Source: Rhizobium sp. ASV20
GTDB taxonomy: Bacteria > Pseudomonadota > Alphaproteobacteria > Rhizobiales > Rhizobiaceae
Direction of reading: 5' to 3'
Length of the DNA stretch: 50,297 nucleotides
Assembly (NCBI RefSeq): GCF_016429015.1
Contig: NZ_JAELTU010000037.1
Location: 1-50,297, forward strand
Position 1 is the first letter of the stretch. Every line of letters begins with the position of its first letter. A model generated the notes under the pieces. The model was not told the origin of the DNA. It searched no databases and saw only the letters and a list, made by a program, of their open reading frames with translations. The position numbers were made by a program, and so were the translations under genes. This document shows, piece after piece, positions 36,556-44,154 of the stretch.

Positions 36556-36769
36556 CAATTCCAGAGGTAATGGCGGGCATATACAGCCCACCATGCGACG
36601 CAATTTTTCGCCTCCGGTTGCAGCTCGGCACTGCGACATCTTTGCGACACCGCTGCGACATCTTCGACCATCGCGATTTCTTGATACGCTGCCCTCTTGT
36701 ATCAAGTGGATGCTTACTATACGTAGGCATAATTATAAGGTTGCTTATCAATAGCAGACTTGCGACACC
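36556..36769 (+). promoter_or_regulatory. emr operon control region with iterons and inverted repeat
   Basis: No gene is seen between the terminator and marR. Three identical TGCGACA boxes lie at 36632, 36643 and 36654, exactly 11 bp apart, and a fourth at 36761 just ahead of the marR ATG. A perfect 8-bp inverted repeat, CTTGATAC (36680-36687) and GTATCAAG (36699-36706), lies between them. The inverted repeat is the likely MarR site; the iterons may bind another protein. Confidence 0.5.
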
Positions 36770-37234
36770 ATGAATTCGACACCAACTCTCGGCTTTGTTC
36801 TCCATGACGTTGCCCGCCTTCTTCGGAAGCGGTTTGAGCAGCGCGCGAAGGATTTGGGACTAACGCGCTCCCAATGGCAGACGCTTGCCTATCTCGCCAA
36901 CAATGAAGGCATCCATCAGGCCGGACTGGCCGAAATACTGGAAATCGAACCAATCACGCTGGTTCGCATTCTCGACAAGCTGAGCGAGCGCGGCCTTGTG
37001 GAGCGCCGACAGCATCCGAGCGATCGTCGGAGCTGGCTTCTCTACATGCGCGAGGAAGCTCGCCCTTTGATCGACGCCATGCGCGACATCGGCGAGCAGA
37101 CCCGCAAGGAGGCGCTCGAGGGCGTTCCTCAGGAGGATCGCGAACGCCTCCACGAATTGCTTATCCTAATGAAATCGAACCTGCTTCACGTCTGCCGTTC
37201 GAAGGCAGTCGATAAAGAGATACAACATGGCTGA
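36770..37234 (+). CDS. MarR-family regulator of the emr efflux operon
   Basis: A 154-residue MarR-type regulator. The winged helix-turn-helix region covers RSQWQTLAYLANNEGIHQAGLAEILEIEPITLVRILDKLSERG (about residues 40-82), followed by the wing VERRQHPSDRRSWLLYM. Such proteins usually repress and release DNA on binding phenolic or lipophilic compounds. The last seven bases overlap emrA, so the regulator belongs to the same transcript. The inverted repeat at 36680-36706 is a probable operator for autorepression. The ligand is unknown. Confidence 0.92.
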   Translation: MNSTPTLGFVLHDVARLLRKRFEQRAKDLGLTRSQWQTLAYLANNEGIHQAGLAEILEIEPITLVRILDKLSERGLVERRQHPSDRRSWLLYMREEARPLIDAMRDIGEQTRKEALEGVPQEDRERLHELLILMKSNLLHVCRSKAVDKEIQHG

Positions 37235-38447
37235 TGCATCTTCCTCCCTACGCGTACCTGCGAACGCAAACTCATCGGAACAGAATCAAGCGCTTGTCGC
37301 TGAGGCGCCGTCGTCCCCCCCGGCGTCGCAACCTGCCACGGCAGCGGCTCCGATTACGCCCCCCGAGGCGCCGCGCAAACGCCGCAAGCTGACGCGGCCG
37401 GTCCTCTTCGCCTTGCTTCCCGTCGCTCTCGTCATCGGCGGCTACTACTACGTTACCGGCGGACAGATCATGTCCACGGACAATGCCTATATCCAGGCTG
37501 ACATGGTCGGCGTCTCCACCGACGTTTCCGGCACCGTGATTTCGGTCGATGTGCACGAGAACGAGGTGGTGAAGAAAGGGCAGGTGCTTTTCCGCCTGAA
37601 GCCCGATTCCTTCCGCATCGCGCTGGAGGGCGCCCAGGCTCAGCTCGGTAACGCAAAGAACCAGATCCTGAACCTGCAGGCCAGCTACACGCAGTCTCTA
37701 GCCGAGATCGCACAGGCGCAGGCCGACATTCCCTACTATCAGACGGAACTCGAGCGGCAGCAGAACCTGATCAATAGCTCCGTTGCCTCCAAGGCGGCCC
37801 TCGACCAGGCGAAGCACAATCTTGAGGCTGCGCAACAAAAGGTTTCGGTCGCCAAGGCGCAGGCCGCCACAACGTTGGCCCAATTGGGCGGCGAGGGCGC
37901 GGCCAATCTGCCGGTCGAACAGAATCCGCTTTATCTGCAGGCCAAGGCCGCCGTCGACAACGCCCAGCGCGAGCTGGACGACACGGTCGTAAAAGCCCCC
38001 TTCGACGGTGTCACCGCCAATGTTCCCTCGCTTCAGGTCGGCGCTTATCTGACGGCTGCGCAGCAGGGCTTCTCGCTGGTATCCACCACCCATATGTGGA
38101 TCAACGCCAGCCCGAAGGAAACCGAGCTCACCTATGTGCGGACCGGCCAGAAGGTGACGATATCCGTCGACGCCTATCCGGGCGTCACCTGGAAGGGCAC
38201 CGTCGCCAGCATAGCGCCGGCCTCAGGCTCGAGCTTCTCGCTGTTGCCGGCCCAGAACACCACCGGCAACTGGGTCAAGGTCGTCCAGCGCATACCGATG
38301 ATCATCAACATCGACGAGACGCAGGGCAAGCCGCCGCTGCGCGTCGGAATGAGCGTCGTCGCCGATGTCGACACCGGCCATGCCCGTGGCCTGCCTGACT
38401 TCATTAGCAACCTGCTGGGCCATTCCCGCGGTCAGGATCATGAGTAA
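37227..38447 (+). CDS. emrA: EmrA-type membrane fusion protein
   Basis: A 406-residue HlyD-family periplasmic adaptor. A 45-residue Pro/Ala-rich cytoplasmic tail precedes a membrane helix at about residues 52-72 (PVLFALLPVALVIGGYYYVTGG). A lipoyl half-domain follows (GTVISVDVHENEVVKKGQVLFRLKP), then an alpha-helical hairpin with Gln/Ala repeats (about 140-230), then the second lipoyl half and the beta-barrel. It would connect the EmrB pump to an outer-membrane channel. It overlaps marR by eight bases and emrB by eight bases, so the three genes are one operon. Confidence 0.93.
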   Translation: MADASSSLRVPANANSSEQNQALVAEAPSSPPASQPATAAAPITPPEAPRKRRKLTRPVLFALLPVALVIGGYYYVTGGQIMSTDNAYIQADMVGVSTDVSGTVISVDVHENEVVKKGQVLFRLKPDSFRIALEGAQAQLGNAKNQILNLQASYTQSLAEIAQAQADIPYYQTELERQQNLINSSVASKAALDQAKHNLEAAQQKVSVAKAQAATTLAQLGGEGAANLPVEQNPLYLQAKAAVDNAQRELDDTVVKAPFDGVTANVPSLQVGAYLTAAQQGFSLVSTTHMWINASPKETELTYVRTGQKVTISVDAYPGVTWKGTVASIAPASGSSFSLLPAQNTTGNWVKVVQRIPMIINIDETQGKPPLRVGMSVVADVDTGHARGLPDFISNLLGHSRGQDHE

Positions 38448-39984
38448 CGCCACCACTGCTTCGCCATCAGCGCCCATCGCCCATCGCGGCGCGATCACGG
38501 CCTGTGTCATTCTGTCGGTCATCATGCAGGCGCTGGATACCACCATCGCTAACGTCGCCCTGCCTCATATTCAGGGCGACGTGTCGGCGAGCGCCGACCA
38601 GATCAACTGGGTTCTGACATCCTATATCGTTGCGGCGGCGATCATGACGCCGCCCTCCGGTTTCCTTTCGGCCAAATTCGGCCGTAAGCGCGTCCTGCTG
38701 ACGGCAATCGCAGGCTTCGTCGCAGCCTCAGTTCTATGCGGCCTTTCGGAGTCGCTGGCGCAGATCGTCGGTTTCCGCTTGCTGCAGGGATTTTTCGGCG
38801 CATCGCTGGTGCCGCTGTCGCAGGGAATTCTGCTCGATATCTACAATGTCGAGGAGCGCGGCCGCGCGATGGCGCTGTTCGGCGTCTCGGTCATGGTCGG
38901 ACCGGTGCTCGGTCCGGTGATCGGCGGCTGGTTGACCGACAATATCAGCTGGCGCTGGGTGTTCTACATCAACGTGCCGATCGGCGCGCTCGCTTTCTTT
39001 GGCATCGTCATCTATGTGACCGAGACCAAACTCGACGCGCTTGCCAAGCTCGACTGGTTCGGCTTCGGCATGCTTTCGATCGGTATCGCAGCCCTGCAGC
39101 TCTTCCTCGATCGTGGCGAACAGCTCGACTGGTTCTATTCGGGCGAGATCATCATCGAGGCACTCGTCTGCTTCTGCGCCTTCTATCTTCTTATCGTGCA
39201 CACGTTCACGGCCGAACGAAGTTTCGTCAATCCCAGGCTCTTCCTGGACCAGAATTTTGCCGTCAGCATGCTGTTCATCTTCATCGTCGGCGTGACCTAT
39301 CTGGCTTCGCTTGCGCTGATGACACCCTATCTGCAGACGTTGATGGGCTATCCCGTCGTGACGGCCGGCATCGTCATGGGGCCGCGCGGTCTGGGCACGA
39401 TGTTCTGCATGTTCCTTGTCGGCCGACTGATCGGAAAGGTGGACACCCGCCTGCTGCTGTTCCTCGGCCTCGCGCTGACTGCGTGGGCCATGTATGACAT
39501 GACCGGCTGGACGCCCGATGTCTCGCAATGGACACTGATCTCGGTCGGCTTCGTCCAGGGTGCAGGTCTCGGCTTCTTGTTCGTGCCGCTGACGACGATT
39601 GCATTCGCGACGCTGCCGGCGCAGATGCGCGGCGAGGGCACCGGCCTCTACAATCTCTCGCGTAACATCGGCTCGAGCGTCGGCATTTCCGTCGTGTCCA
39701 TGCTCATCACGGAGAATACGCAGGTCAACCACGCCAACATCGCTGCCTATGTGACGCCGTTCAACCGCTATTTCGATGCGACGGCCGCCCAGGGCATCAG
39801 TCCCCTGACGGCCGTGGGACGCGCCACGCTTGACGGCATGATCACCACGCAGGCGACCATCATCGCCTACATCGATGACTTCAAGCTGCTGATGCTGATG
39901 TCGATCTGCGCCATACCGCTGCTGGTGCTCCTGCGCAAACCATCGGCGCCGCCCGCGGTCGACCATAGCGTTGCGATGGAATAG
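38440..39984 (+). CDS. emrB: EmrB-type multidrug efflux transporter (DHA2, MFS)
   Basis: A 514-residue 14-helix drug:H+ antiporter. Family motifs are visible: the first helix QALDTTIANVALPHIQGD near residue 29, WVLTSYIVAAAIMTPPSGFLSAKFGRKR with motif A near 60, and the motif-C-like GPVLGPVIGGWLTDNISWRWVFYINVP near 155. With EmrA it should export lipophilic compounds across both membranes. The ATG at 38440 overlaps the emrA stop by eight bases; the longer frame lies inside emrA. A strong terminator follows. No outer-membrane channel gene is in the window. Confidence 0.94.
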   Translation: MSNATTASPSAPIAHRGAITACVILSVIMQALDTTIANVALPHIQGDVSASADQINWVLTSYIVAAAIMTPPSGFLSAKFGRKRVLLTAIAGFVAASVLCGLSESLAQIVGFRLLQGFFGASLVPLSQGILLDIYNVEERGRAMALFGVSVMVGPVLGPVIGGWLTDNISWRWVFYINVPIGALAFFGIVIYVTETKLDALAKLDWFGFGMLSIGIAALQLFLDRGEQLDWFYSGEIIIEALVCFCAFYLLIVHTFTAERSFVNPRLFLDQNFAVSMLFIFIVGVTYLASLALMTPYLQTLMGYPVVTAGIVMGPRGLGTMFCMFLVGRLIGKVDTRLLLFLGLALTAWAMYDMTGWTPDVSQWTLISVGFVQGAGLGFLFVPLTTIAFATLPAQMRGEGTGLYNLSRNIGSSVGISVVSMLITENTQVNHANIAAYVTPFNRYFDATAAQGISPLTAVGRATLDGMITTQATIIAYIDDFKLLMLMSICAIPLLVLLRKPSAPPAVDHSVAME

Positions 39985-40020
39985 CCGCGCAGTCTTTCCA
40001 GTTTCACTGCGTGGTTGCAT

Positions 40021-40051
40021 GACCGCCGGGCGCCACCCCGGCGGTCTTTTT
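40021..40051 (+). terminator. Intrinsic terminator of the emr operon
   Basis: A perfect 10-bp stem, GACCGCCGGG (40021-40030) and CCCGGCGGTC (40037-40046), with a 6-nt loop, followed by TTTTT. It lies 36 bases after the emrB stop and points at the convergent glycosylase gene. Confidence 0.92.
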
Positions 40052-40083
40052 CGTGGGGTACGTTTATTTTTGGAAATGCTTTG

Positions 40084-40680
40084 TCAGGGAAAACGGCGGC
40101 TGACGAAACGCGACCCTGCGGCACCGAAACGCCAAAGCGGGTCGACGTTCTTGGTGATTCCGATGCGCTTGTCGGCGACGATCGTTGTCGGCTCGGCAAG
40201 CGAGAATGCGAATGGAGGCTGGTCCAGCGCCATGCCGTTCAAGCCGATATCGATCGCCAGTGCTTGCGACAGCTTTCCCGGCCCGTTGCAGAGGGACACG
40301 ATATTCGCCATGCCGCGACGCGCGATCATTTCATCAATACCATTCTCCGGCTCCAGAGCCCGGATGAGCGCGGCGCTTCCCGTAAGGCAGACGAAGTTCA
40401 GGCACCAGTGAATGCCGTAGGAACGGTAGATGTAGACATGCCCCGGCGGCCCGAACATCGCGGCATTGCGCGGCGTCTTGCCGCGAAAGGCGTGGGAGGC
40501 CTCATCGTCAGGCCGATAGGCCTCCGTCTCGACGATGCGCCCGCCGATGCCTCCGACAGAAAAGCGTGCACCGATCAAATCCGACGCGACAATGACAGCA
40601 TCACGGTTGAAGAAAGCCGATAGGGCGGCGCCGACCAACGGTTTTGACTCAAGCGAGAGAGGTTGATCGTCTGATATCAT
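40084..40680 (-). CDS. DNA-3-methyladenine glycosylase (AAG/Mpg type)
   Basis: A 198-residue AAG-family (Mpg) base-excision glycosylase that removes 3-methyladenine and related alkylated purines. The sequence shows ARFSVGGIGGRIVETEAYRPDDEASHAFRG with the catalytic Glu, then RNAAMFGPPGHVYIYRSYGIHWCLN, then GPGKLSQALAID. The ATG at 40680 is right: a longer reading frame exists to 40950, but it runs through the tRNA-Ser gene, giving the telltale VSEWFKEPVLKTG. The tRNA lies 87 bp upstream on the same strand. Confidence 0.93.
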   Translation of the reverse strand: MISDDQPLSLESKPLVGAALSAFFNRDAVIVASDLIGARFSVGGIGGRIVETEAYRPDDEASHAFRGKTPRNAAMFGPPGHVYIYRSYGIHWCLNFVCLTGSAALIRALEPENGIDEMIARRGMANIVSLCNGPGKLSQALAIDIGLNGMALDQPPFAFSLAEPTTIVADKRIGITKNVDPLWRFGAAGSRFVSRRFP

Positions 40681-40767
40681 GAGCGGAAGTCGTATCCCTG
40701 CAGCGATGCCAGATCTTTCGCATAAGCGATGACATGATGGAATGCATTTCTGGCTATGCGTTGATGA

Positions 40768-40857
40768 TGGCGGAAGAGGTGGGATTCGAACCCACGGTAC
40801 GGTTTCCCGCACGCCGGTTTTCAAGACCGGTTCCTTAAACCACTCGGACACTCTTCC
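40768..40857 (-). tRNA. tRNA-Ser(UGA)
   Basis: A 90-base class II tRNA including encoded CCA. The acceptor stem GGAAGAG (5') pairs with CTCTTCC (3'). The anticodon loop reads CUUGAAA with anticodon UGA, decoding UCA/UCG-type serine codons. A long variable arm (GCGTGCGGGAAACCGTACC region) and the T-loop GGTTCGAATCCC are typical of serine tRNAs. The discriminator is G. The sequence is intact with no sign of an integrated element next to it. Confidence 0.96.
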
Positions 40858-40896
40858 TGTCATAGCGGCACTGCGCCTTTGAAAGTGGTTGGCTCG

Positions 40897-40925
40897 CTTT
40901 AGCGCTATTCGGGCGGAAGCGTCAA
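40897..40925 (-). promoter_or_regulatory. Promoter of tRNA-Ser
   Basis: On the minus strand TTGACG (40920-40925) and CTAAAG (40897-40902) are separated by 17 bases, a good fit to the alphaproteobacterial vegetative promoter pattern. The tRNA 5' end is 40 bases further, leaving a short leader for RNase P. Confidence 0.6.
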
Positions 40926-41046
40926 CCGGGCTGCTACGCATATGCGACAACCAATTGCGCTGGACGGTAAAAGGTGCCGATTATTTTTGCCGCGAGATGG
41001 CCCTGGGGTCATTTATGCCGTCCAGGCGATCGTCAACAAGCAGCTG

Positions 41047-42243
41047 CTAGGCGTTGACGGGTTGCGAGGATTGCGCGGTCCGGGTGCCGAGCAAGACCAG
41101 CGGGATGGCAACGGCATAAATCGCGACCACCGAGAGCCAGATAGCGCCGGGCCATTCCTTCTGGACGACGAAATAGAATGTGGAGAACGCCAATGGGCTG
41201 ATGATAGAGGCCAGACTGATGGCTGACGTCAGTACGCCCTGAAGCTGCCCTTGACGCGCCTGATCGACCTGCCTGGTGGCGAGAGCCTGGAAGGCGGGCG
41301 AACCCATGCCGGCAAGCGCGAAGATCGGCATGATGGCGAACACCATCCAACCCTGGTTGGCAAAGGCCATGGCAACGAGCGCGACGCATGCACCGGCAAT
41401 CCCAGCAATGACGGCCCACCGTTCGCCGAACAGCTTTGTCGCGGGGCCAGGCAGGAATATCTGCACCAGCGTTTGGCAGACGCCGAATGCGCCGAGCGAG
41501 AGGCCGATCCACAGGCCGTTCCACTGGAAGGTATCGAATCCCCAGAGTGCCCAGCAGGTGCCATAGGCTTCGCCGGTGGCGCTCAGGATGAAATAGACGA
41601 AGACGATGGGTAGAAGGCCTTTCATCGAGAAGACCCAACGCAGCGGCCCAAGCGGATTGAACGATGCCAGATCGATCTTTTGACCCGACGGGGTGCGCGA
41701 TTCGGGGAGAACGAAGAGAGCGACCAGCAAATTGCAGCCGTTCAGGATGGCTGCTGCGATGAAGGGGAGCCGCAGCCCGTGATCGCCAAGCAATCCGCCG
41801 AGAACGGGGCCGACTATAAAGCCGATGCCAAACATTGCACTGAGAAGGCCGAACCGGCGGGCCCGCTTGTCTTCCGGCGAAATGTCGGTGATGTAAGCCG
41901 TTGCCACGGAGGCGTTGGCGCTCGTCAGGCCGGCGATAGCCCGCCCGAGCAACAGCATCCAAAGCTGTGGCGCGAACGCCATGATGACATAATTGACGGC
42001 AGCGCCCGCCAGCGAAACCAGCAGCACCGGTCTGCGGCCGAGATTGTCGCTGAGCGCGCCAAGAACGGGCGCAAAGATGAACTGCATGGCTGCATAGAGA
42101 GCAGTCATGATGCCGATGTAGGGCGCGATGTTCTGGCTGTGGGTCACTTCCTCGATAAGCCGCGGAAGAATAGGGAAGATGAGGCTTATCCCGACTGCAT
42201 CGAGGCAGATGGCGGCAAAGATGACGATAAGGGGCTTGTTCAT
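41047..42243 (-). CDS. Tet/TCR-type MFS efflux transporter
   Basis: A 398-residue 12-helix MFS transporter resembling the TetA(TCR) efflux group. It begins MNKPLIVIFAAICLDAVGISLIFPILPRLIEEV, which contains the group's D-x-x-G-x-x-x-x-P-x-x-P opening, followed by the LSDNLGRRPVLL motif A. Chromosomal relatives need not confer tetracycline resistance. The ATG at 42243 is chosen; a TTG four codons upstream would overlap the previous stop. It lies directly after the oxidoreductase gene on the same strand, so the two form an operon facing a tetR gene. There is no obvious ribosome site. Confidence 0.88.
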   Translation of the reverse strand: MNKPLIVIFAAICLDAVGISLIFPILPRLIEEVTHSQNIAPYIGIMTALYAAMQFIFAPVLGALSDNLGRRPVLLVSLAGAAVNYVIMAFAPQLWMLLLGRAIAGLTSANASVATAYITDISPEDKRARRFGLLSAMFGIGFIVGPVLGGLLGDHGLRLPFIAAAILNGCNLLVALFVLPESRTPSGQKIDLASFNPLGPLRWVFSMKGLLPIVFVYFILSATGEAYGTCWALWGFDTFQWNGLWIGLSLGAFGVCQTLVQIFLPGPATKLFGERWAVIAGIAGACVALVAMAFANQGWMVFAIMPIFALAGMGSPAFQALATRQVDQARQGQLQGVLTSAISLASIISPLAFSTFYFVVQKEWPGAIWLSVVAIYAVAIPLVLLGTRTAQSSQPVNA

Positions 42244-42251
42244 GGTCAGTT

Positions 42252-43157
42252 TCAATCCAGGGAAATAACGAGCTTGCCCATGACGCGACCTCTGGCACTG
42301 ACATCCTGTGCCAGCGCCGTCTGTTCAAGCGGGAAGGTCTGCTCGACATGCAGGCGGAAAAGACCCTCTGAGCAAAGCCGAGCCACATAGGCAAAAATCA
42401 GCTCCGGATCCTTCGGAGGGCCATGAGAAAATTTTGCGCCGTATTCCTCTGCCGAGAAATCGGCAACGGAGAGAACGCGCGCGGGGTTGCCGACGATCGC
42501 GATCAATTCCGGGATCACACCGGAGCCTGCGAGATCGAGGGCAGCATCGACGCCGTTTGGCGCGAGTTCCTTGATACGTTCCGCGAGCCCCGGTCCGTAT
42601 GTCGTCGGGATGGCGCCGAGATCGCGCAGATAGTCATGTTTAGGTGCGCTCGCCGTACCGATGACGGTTATTCCTCGCAGGCGAGCCAGCTGGATGACGG
42701 CGGAGCCTATTCCACCTGCAGCACCGCTCGCCAGAAGCGTTTGACCGGATGCAATACCGACCTCGTCAAGGGCGCGTGTCGCCGTGTCGATGATGACAGG
42801 CAGCCCGCCGGCAACTTCGAACGGCACATCCCCCGGCTTGAGCGCCCAATGCGTGAGGATCGCATACTGGGCCATCGTATTCTCGCCGAAGCCGAAAACG
42901 GCGTCTCCGACCGAGACGTTGGAAACGCCGTCACCAACCTCGTCCACGATTCCCGAAGCCTCGACACCGAAGCCTGCGGGAAAGGCCACATCCTCGAAAT
43001 CGCGATATTGTCCATCCCGACGCTTCCAATCGGAGGGATTGACGCCAGCCGCGCGGACAATAATCCGCACCTGGCCAGGGCCGGCATGCGGTTCGTCGAC
43101 CTCGACCATACGAACGACGTCCAGACCACCATATTCGTTGAACTGCGCTGCTTTCAT
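42252..43157 (-). CDS. NADP-dependent quinone oxidoreductase-like protein (MDR family)
   Basis: A 301-residue medium-chain dehydrogenase/reductase of the zeta-crystallin/quinone-oxidoreductase type. The N-terminal GroES-like domain contains VRIIVRAAGVNPSDWKRRDG. The nucleotide-binding motif is LLASGAAGGIGSAVIQLAR near residue 140. No zinc-binding cysteines are seen. It should reduce quinones or enals using NADPH. Its stop is 8 bp upstream of the Tet-type pump ATG, so the two are co-transcribed. It is divergent from tetR, and the 150-bp gap holds two palindromic operators, so it is the probable main target. Confidence 0.9.
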   Translation of the reverse strand: MKAAQFNEYGGLDVVRMVEVDEPHAGPGQVRIIVRAAGVNPSDWKRRDGQYRDFEDVAFPAGFGVEASGIVDEVGDGVSNVSVGDAVFGFGENTMAQYAILTHWALKPGDVPFEVAGGLPVIIDTATRALDEVGIASGQTLLASGAAGGIGSAVIQLARLRGITVIGTASAPKHDYLRDLGAIPTTYGPGLAERIKELAPNGVDAALDLAGSGVIPELIAIVGNPARVLSVADFSAEEYGAKFSHGPPKDPELIFAYVARLCSEGLFRLHVEQTFPLEQTALAQDVSARGRVMGKLVISLD

Positions 43158-43210
43158 GATTCACTCCTTCTGCCTGCCGCGCAGGAACGGGCAGGATATT
43201 TCGTATCAAG

Positions 43211-43239
43211 TCTAAATTTGTATCCAGTACATATTTAGA
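43211..43239. promoter_or_regulatory. TetR operator 1 (extended palindrome)
   Basis: Outer arms TCTAAAT (43211-43217) and ATTTAGA (43233-43239) and inner arms TGTA/TACA share one centre at 43225, with the core TGTATCCAGTACA. It is a 29-bp nearly perfect palindrome close to the oxidoreductase start. A second copy of the core is 55 bp away. Confidence 0.65.
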
Positions 43240-43273
43240 TATGATCGAAAGCGCTAGTGGTCAATAAGAAATA

Positions 43274-43286
43274 TGTACTCAGTACA
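43274..43286. promoter_or_regulatory. TetR operator 2
   Basis: TGTACTCAGTACA is a perfect 6-bp-arm palindrome around one base. It matches the core of operator 1 at 11 of 13 positions and lies 23 bp before the tetR ATG. The placement of two similar sites in a divergent gap is the usual TetR autoregulation layout. Confidence 0.65.
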
Positions 43287-43308
43287 GAATTGATGCTATC
43301 GATGCGAC

Positions 43309-43947
43309 ATGACAACGACGACCGACCGCCGAACCCGCAAGCGCCTTGCCACACGGCAAAACATCTCCAATGTGGCGACGCGCCTCTTTTTAGAGCGCGG
43401 CTTTGATCATGTGACGGTGGATGAAATCGCCGCTGCCGCCGATGTCGGACGGATGACGGTCTTCAATCACTTCCCCCGGAAGGAAGACATGTTCTTCGAC
43501 CGCGACGAAGAGGCGAGGGAGATGCTGCGTGACGTCTTGCGACAGCGCGACGAAAGCATCACTCCCATCGAAGCATATCGGCTGCTTGCGCATCGGCTCG
43601 TTGCGGAACAGCATCCCGCCGTCAATTTCTCTGCCCGCAGCCAAGGCTTTGTCGAGACGATCGAGGGGAGCGAAACCCTCAAGGCGCGAGTGAGGGCGAT
43701 ACGCGACGAGATCGCGCAAGTCGTCTTGATGGCGCTATCGGAAAGTGTGGCGCGAAACCCTGCAGATCCTGATGCCAGACTGGCGGCGAGCCTCCTTCTG
43801 GCAACATGGACCGTAGCCTTCATCCAGGCGCATCAGACGTTTCGGCAGGAGCACGACACGAAACGCGCCACGGACGCATTCCTCACCATCATTGACAAGG
43901 GCGCGATCGGTCAAAAAGCAGCGCTGAACGGCACGCCCTACGCCTGA
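43309..43947 (+). CDS. TetR/AcrR-family regulator
   Basis: A 212-residue TetR-family regulator. The helix-turn-helix is at about residues 8-55 and reads RQNISNVATRLFLERGFDHVTVDEIAAAADVGRMTVFNHFPRKEDMF. The ligand-binding helical domain is not recognised more closely. It is divergent from the quinone-oxidoreductase/Tet-pump operon, and the gap contains two copies of a TGTAC-type palindrome. The likely role is repression of both transcripts until an electrophile, quinone or drug binds. Length is normal. Confidence 0.92.
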   Translation: MTTTTDRRTRKRLATRQNISNVATRLFLERGFDHVTVDEIAAAADVGRMTVFNHFPRKEDMFFDRDEEAREMLRDVLRQRDESITPIEAYRLLAHRLVAEQHPAVNFSARSQGFVETIEGSETLKARVRAIRDEIAQVVLMALSESVARNPADPDARLAASLLLATWTVAFIQAHQTFRQEHDTKRATDAFLTIIDKGAIGQKAALNGTPYA

Positions 43948-43991
43948 CACAACGACGCAGGTGCAATACGTGCTTCCGCCATGAAGCATTA

Positions 43992-44090
43992 TTGACAAAA
44001 GATAAGCCATACTTATTGTTAGTGTGCTTTAGTCAGCTTTGACCCCTGACCTGGCAAATGTGGCCTGACCGTCTCCAGCGGTCGGGCCAC
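43992..44090 (+). other. Promoter-like and hairpin sequence in a convergent gap
   Basis: TTGACA at 43992-43997 and TATTGT at 44014-44019 are 16 bases apart and resemble a vegetative promoter. Downstream, GTGGCCTGACCG (44060-44071) and CGGTCGGGCCAC (44079-44090) form a 12-pair stem with one G-T pair. There is no coding frame. It might be a small RNA gene of about 65-70 nt or only the end of the tetR transcript. Confidence 0.3.
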
Positions 44091-44154
44091 TCCATCTATA
44101 CACCTTGAACGCGCCGAACCTCCGGTCATCGGTAAATCCCGGCACTGCTCAACA

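Noticed and set aside
38734..40020. A 428-codon minus-strand frame antisense to emrB
   Set aside because: Composition is His/Arg/Asp-rich as expected from the reverse complement of membrane-protein codons; there is no domain and emrB is certain.
40768..40857. tRNA-Ser as the attachment site of an integrated element
   Set aside because: No integrase gene and no repeated 3' tRNA fragment was seen nearby; both flanks are ordinary genes.
40681..40950. N-terminal extension of the glycosylase frame
   Set aside because: It runs through the tRNA-Ser gene, producing the typical VSEWFKEPVLKTG artefact; the real start is the ATG at 40680.
41033..42394. A 453-codon minus-strand frame overlapping the Tet-type pump in another frame
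   Set aside because: It is an off-frame shadow rich in Arg, His, Cys and Ser, while the 398-residue MFS frame has clear membrane helices and family motifs.
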